64,000 bases of DNA from Adiantum capillus-veneris (Eukaryota > Streptophyta > Polypodiopsida > Polypodiales > Pteridaceae): assembly GCA_014529385.2 (NCBI GenBank), contig CM043964.1, positions 3,619,997 to 3,683,996 on the forward strand, given 5' to 3'. The translations under genes and the position numbers were made by a program. Numbering within the stretch: the first letter of the stretch is position 1; each line of letters opens with the position of its first letter. Under the pieces are notes generated by a model. The model did no database searches and had not been told where the DNA came from. It was given only the letters and a program-made list of their open reading frames with translations. Positions 63,024-64,000 of this stretch are shown here, piece after piece.

Positions 63024-64000
63024 CTATGGCGTGAGCGCGAGCAAGCACGCTTTGAAGCCAAAGAACGACAAGCTAAATTGGATCGTGAGCGCGCAGAAAG
63101 ACAAGCAGAGACCAAAGCAATCCTCAAGAACAAAGCGACCGGCAAAACAAAGAGTTTTGGCGACTCTATTCTCAAGTTCAGGCACAAATGCAAGAGATTT
63201 GGGGAAAGGAGACTCTCTCAGTCTCTTCTTCTCCAAAGCAAGACACACGATTTGCATGATTATGAGAAGCATGATGAATTGAATGATAATGATAAGCATG
63301 ATGATTTGAATGACAATGATTTGCATGATGATTTGAATGATGATGATAAGCATGATGATTTGCATGATCAAGATGTGATTTCTCACAAGCATGATGATTT
63401 GCGTGATCACGATGTGATTTCTCACAAGCATGATGAGTTGCATGAAGATGATGTGATTGTTCACAAGGATGACGTATTAGTGGATGCTTTTTCTAGCGAA
63501 GCTAACCTCGTTGTAGATTCGATCAATCACGAAGGATCGATCTTGGCTCTCGAGTCAAGGTCCAAAGAACCGCCAGAGGACGATTCGATCATTCAAGAAA
63601 AACCGATCTTGGCTCTCGAGCCTAGGTCCAAAGAACCCTCACAGGAAGTATTATGTGTTCGCATGATTGATACTCACGCATTGTTCGAGTGTTTCATTCG
63701 TGATCGTTTCCTGTATTTTAGTCAGCGTCTTTATGTGATCCCTTTTCCTAGGCATGACATATTGTACGTTGAGCACGTTTCACTCATGGATGAGCACGAA
63801 TGTCTGCAGATTGTTCATGAAAAGCTGAAAAGTAGGTATGTAAGGAAGTCACATTCCATGTCTCTTCCTTGGCATGACACATTTGTAGAAAGAGCACATA
63901 AAAGTATGAGTACCAAGCATGGGCATTTCCGTTGTGAATTGCCACAGTTGATTGCTTTAGATCAAAAGAGAGAGATTCGATCTTATTGTTTGCGTGTGTG
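63024..64000 (+). pseudogene. G2 polyprotein continuation with His-Asp repeat, open to the window edge
   Basis: Open without a stop for 325 codons from the TAA at 63021 to the edge. It begins with a charged helix (REREQARFEAKERQAKLDRE), then a stretch of KHDDLND, LHDDLND and SHKHDDLRDHD units (about 63241-63475), a duplicated SILALESRSKEP / PILALEPRSKEP pair, and a segment with FIRDRFLYFSQRLYVIPF. No known domain is recognised. It is in frame with the gag start once the MITE is removed. Confidence 0.6.

Larger units (their letters stand above)
59078..64000 (+). mobile_element. LTR element G1, with same-family element G2 inserted in its leader
   Basis: G1 LTR 59078-60244, primer site 60246, leader to 60681. 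There the leader (ending AACCAAACATCATAG) is cut by the LTR of G2 (60682-61923), which has its own primer site, leader and gag and runs past the window edge. Both are of the F family. Target duplications would lie outside the window. Confidence 0.8.

Noticed and set aside
62142-63193. Two minus-strand ORFs of 218-230 residues
   Set aside because: Antisense of the G2 leader, gag and the GC-rich MITE; no motif of its own.

Overview
The window is nuclear DNA of a land plant with a large, retrotransposon-rich genome. The basis is the mix of plant-type Ty1/copia, Tat-lineage Ty3/gypsy and chromovirus elements, plus a spliced gene for the U2 snRNP protein A'. A fern or another large-genome lineage would fit, but no species can be named from the sequence. 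There is no sign of bacterial gene organisation: coding signal is intron-split, frameshifted or confined to transposons.

Layout. (1) 1-4479 (-): decayed Tat-type Ty3/gypsy pol with protease, RT, two RNase H domains and integrase. (2) 4480-14471 (-): LTR element A, with a 1,019-bp LTR, polypurine tract, tRNA-Asp-type primer site and a truncated second LTR. It has no pol but carries a long unidentified ORF broken mainly by TAG codons. (3) 14492-17813: a copia-like LTR with primer site, microsatellites and a second LTR-like block. (4) 17814-about 22030 (+): decayed Ty3/gypsy pol whose reading continues past integrase into a second protease-like domain. (5) About 22490-34622 (-): Ty1/copia element, integrase deleted. 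Its gag is split by LTR element B (25685-32189, target duplication GTAGA) and by an LTR-like block C1 (32299-34533, ACGT). (6) 34630-41900: mostly unassigned DNA with a decayed coding region (36300-39331), a SINE-like block and microsatellites.

(7) 43004-57989 (-): seven 3' exons of the U2A' gene. Five introns are 75-99 bp; one is 13,772 bp and is packed with nested elements. A complete young chromovirus D (48797-55319, target duplication TACAC) lies in element E, which lies in element F. (8) 57990-64000: the next upstream U2A' intron, at least 6 kb, holding a GTAC-rich repeat cut by element G1. G1 is cut in turn by G2 of the same family, whose gag is cut by a GAACGG-rich MITE. The gag-like frame is open to the window edge and has a His-Asp repeat. 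The first U2A' exon is not seen.

The only likely functional host gene is U2A'; everything else is transposon or unassigned. The most unusual signals are an array of five short hairpins in element B whose stems covary, the strong excess of TAG among premature stops, palindromes at the LTR outer ends of several unrelated families, four phased teloboxes in the chromovirus LTR, and the extra protease-like domain after integrase.
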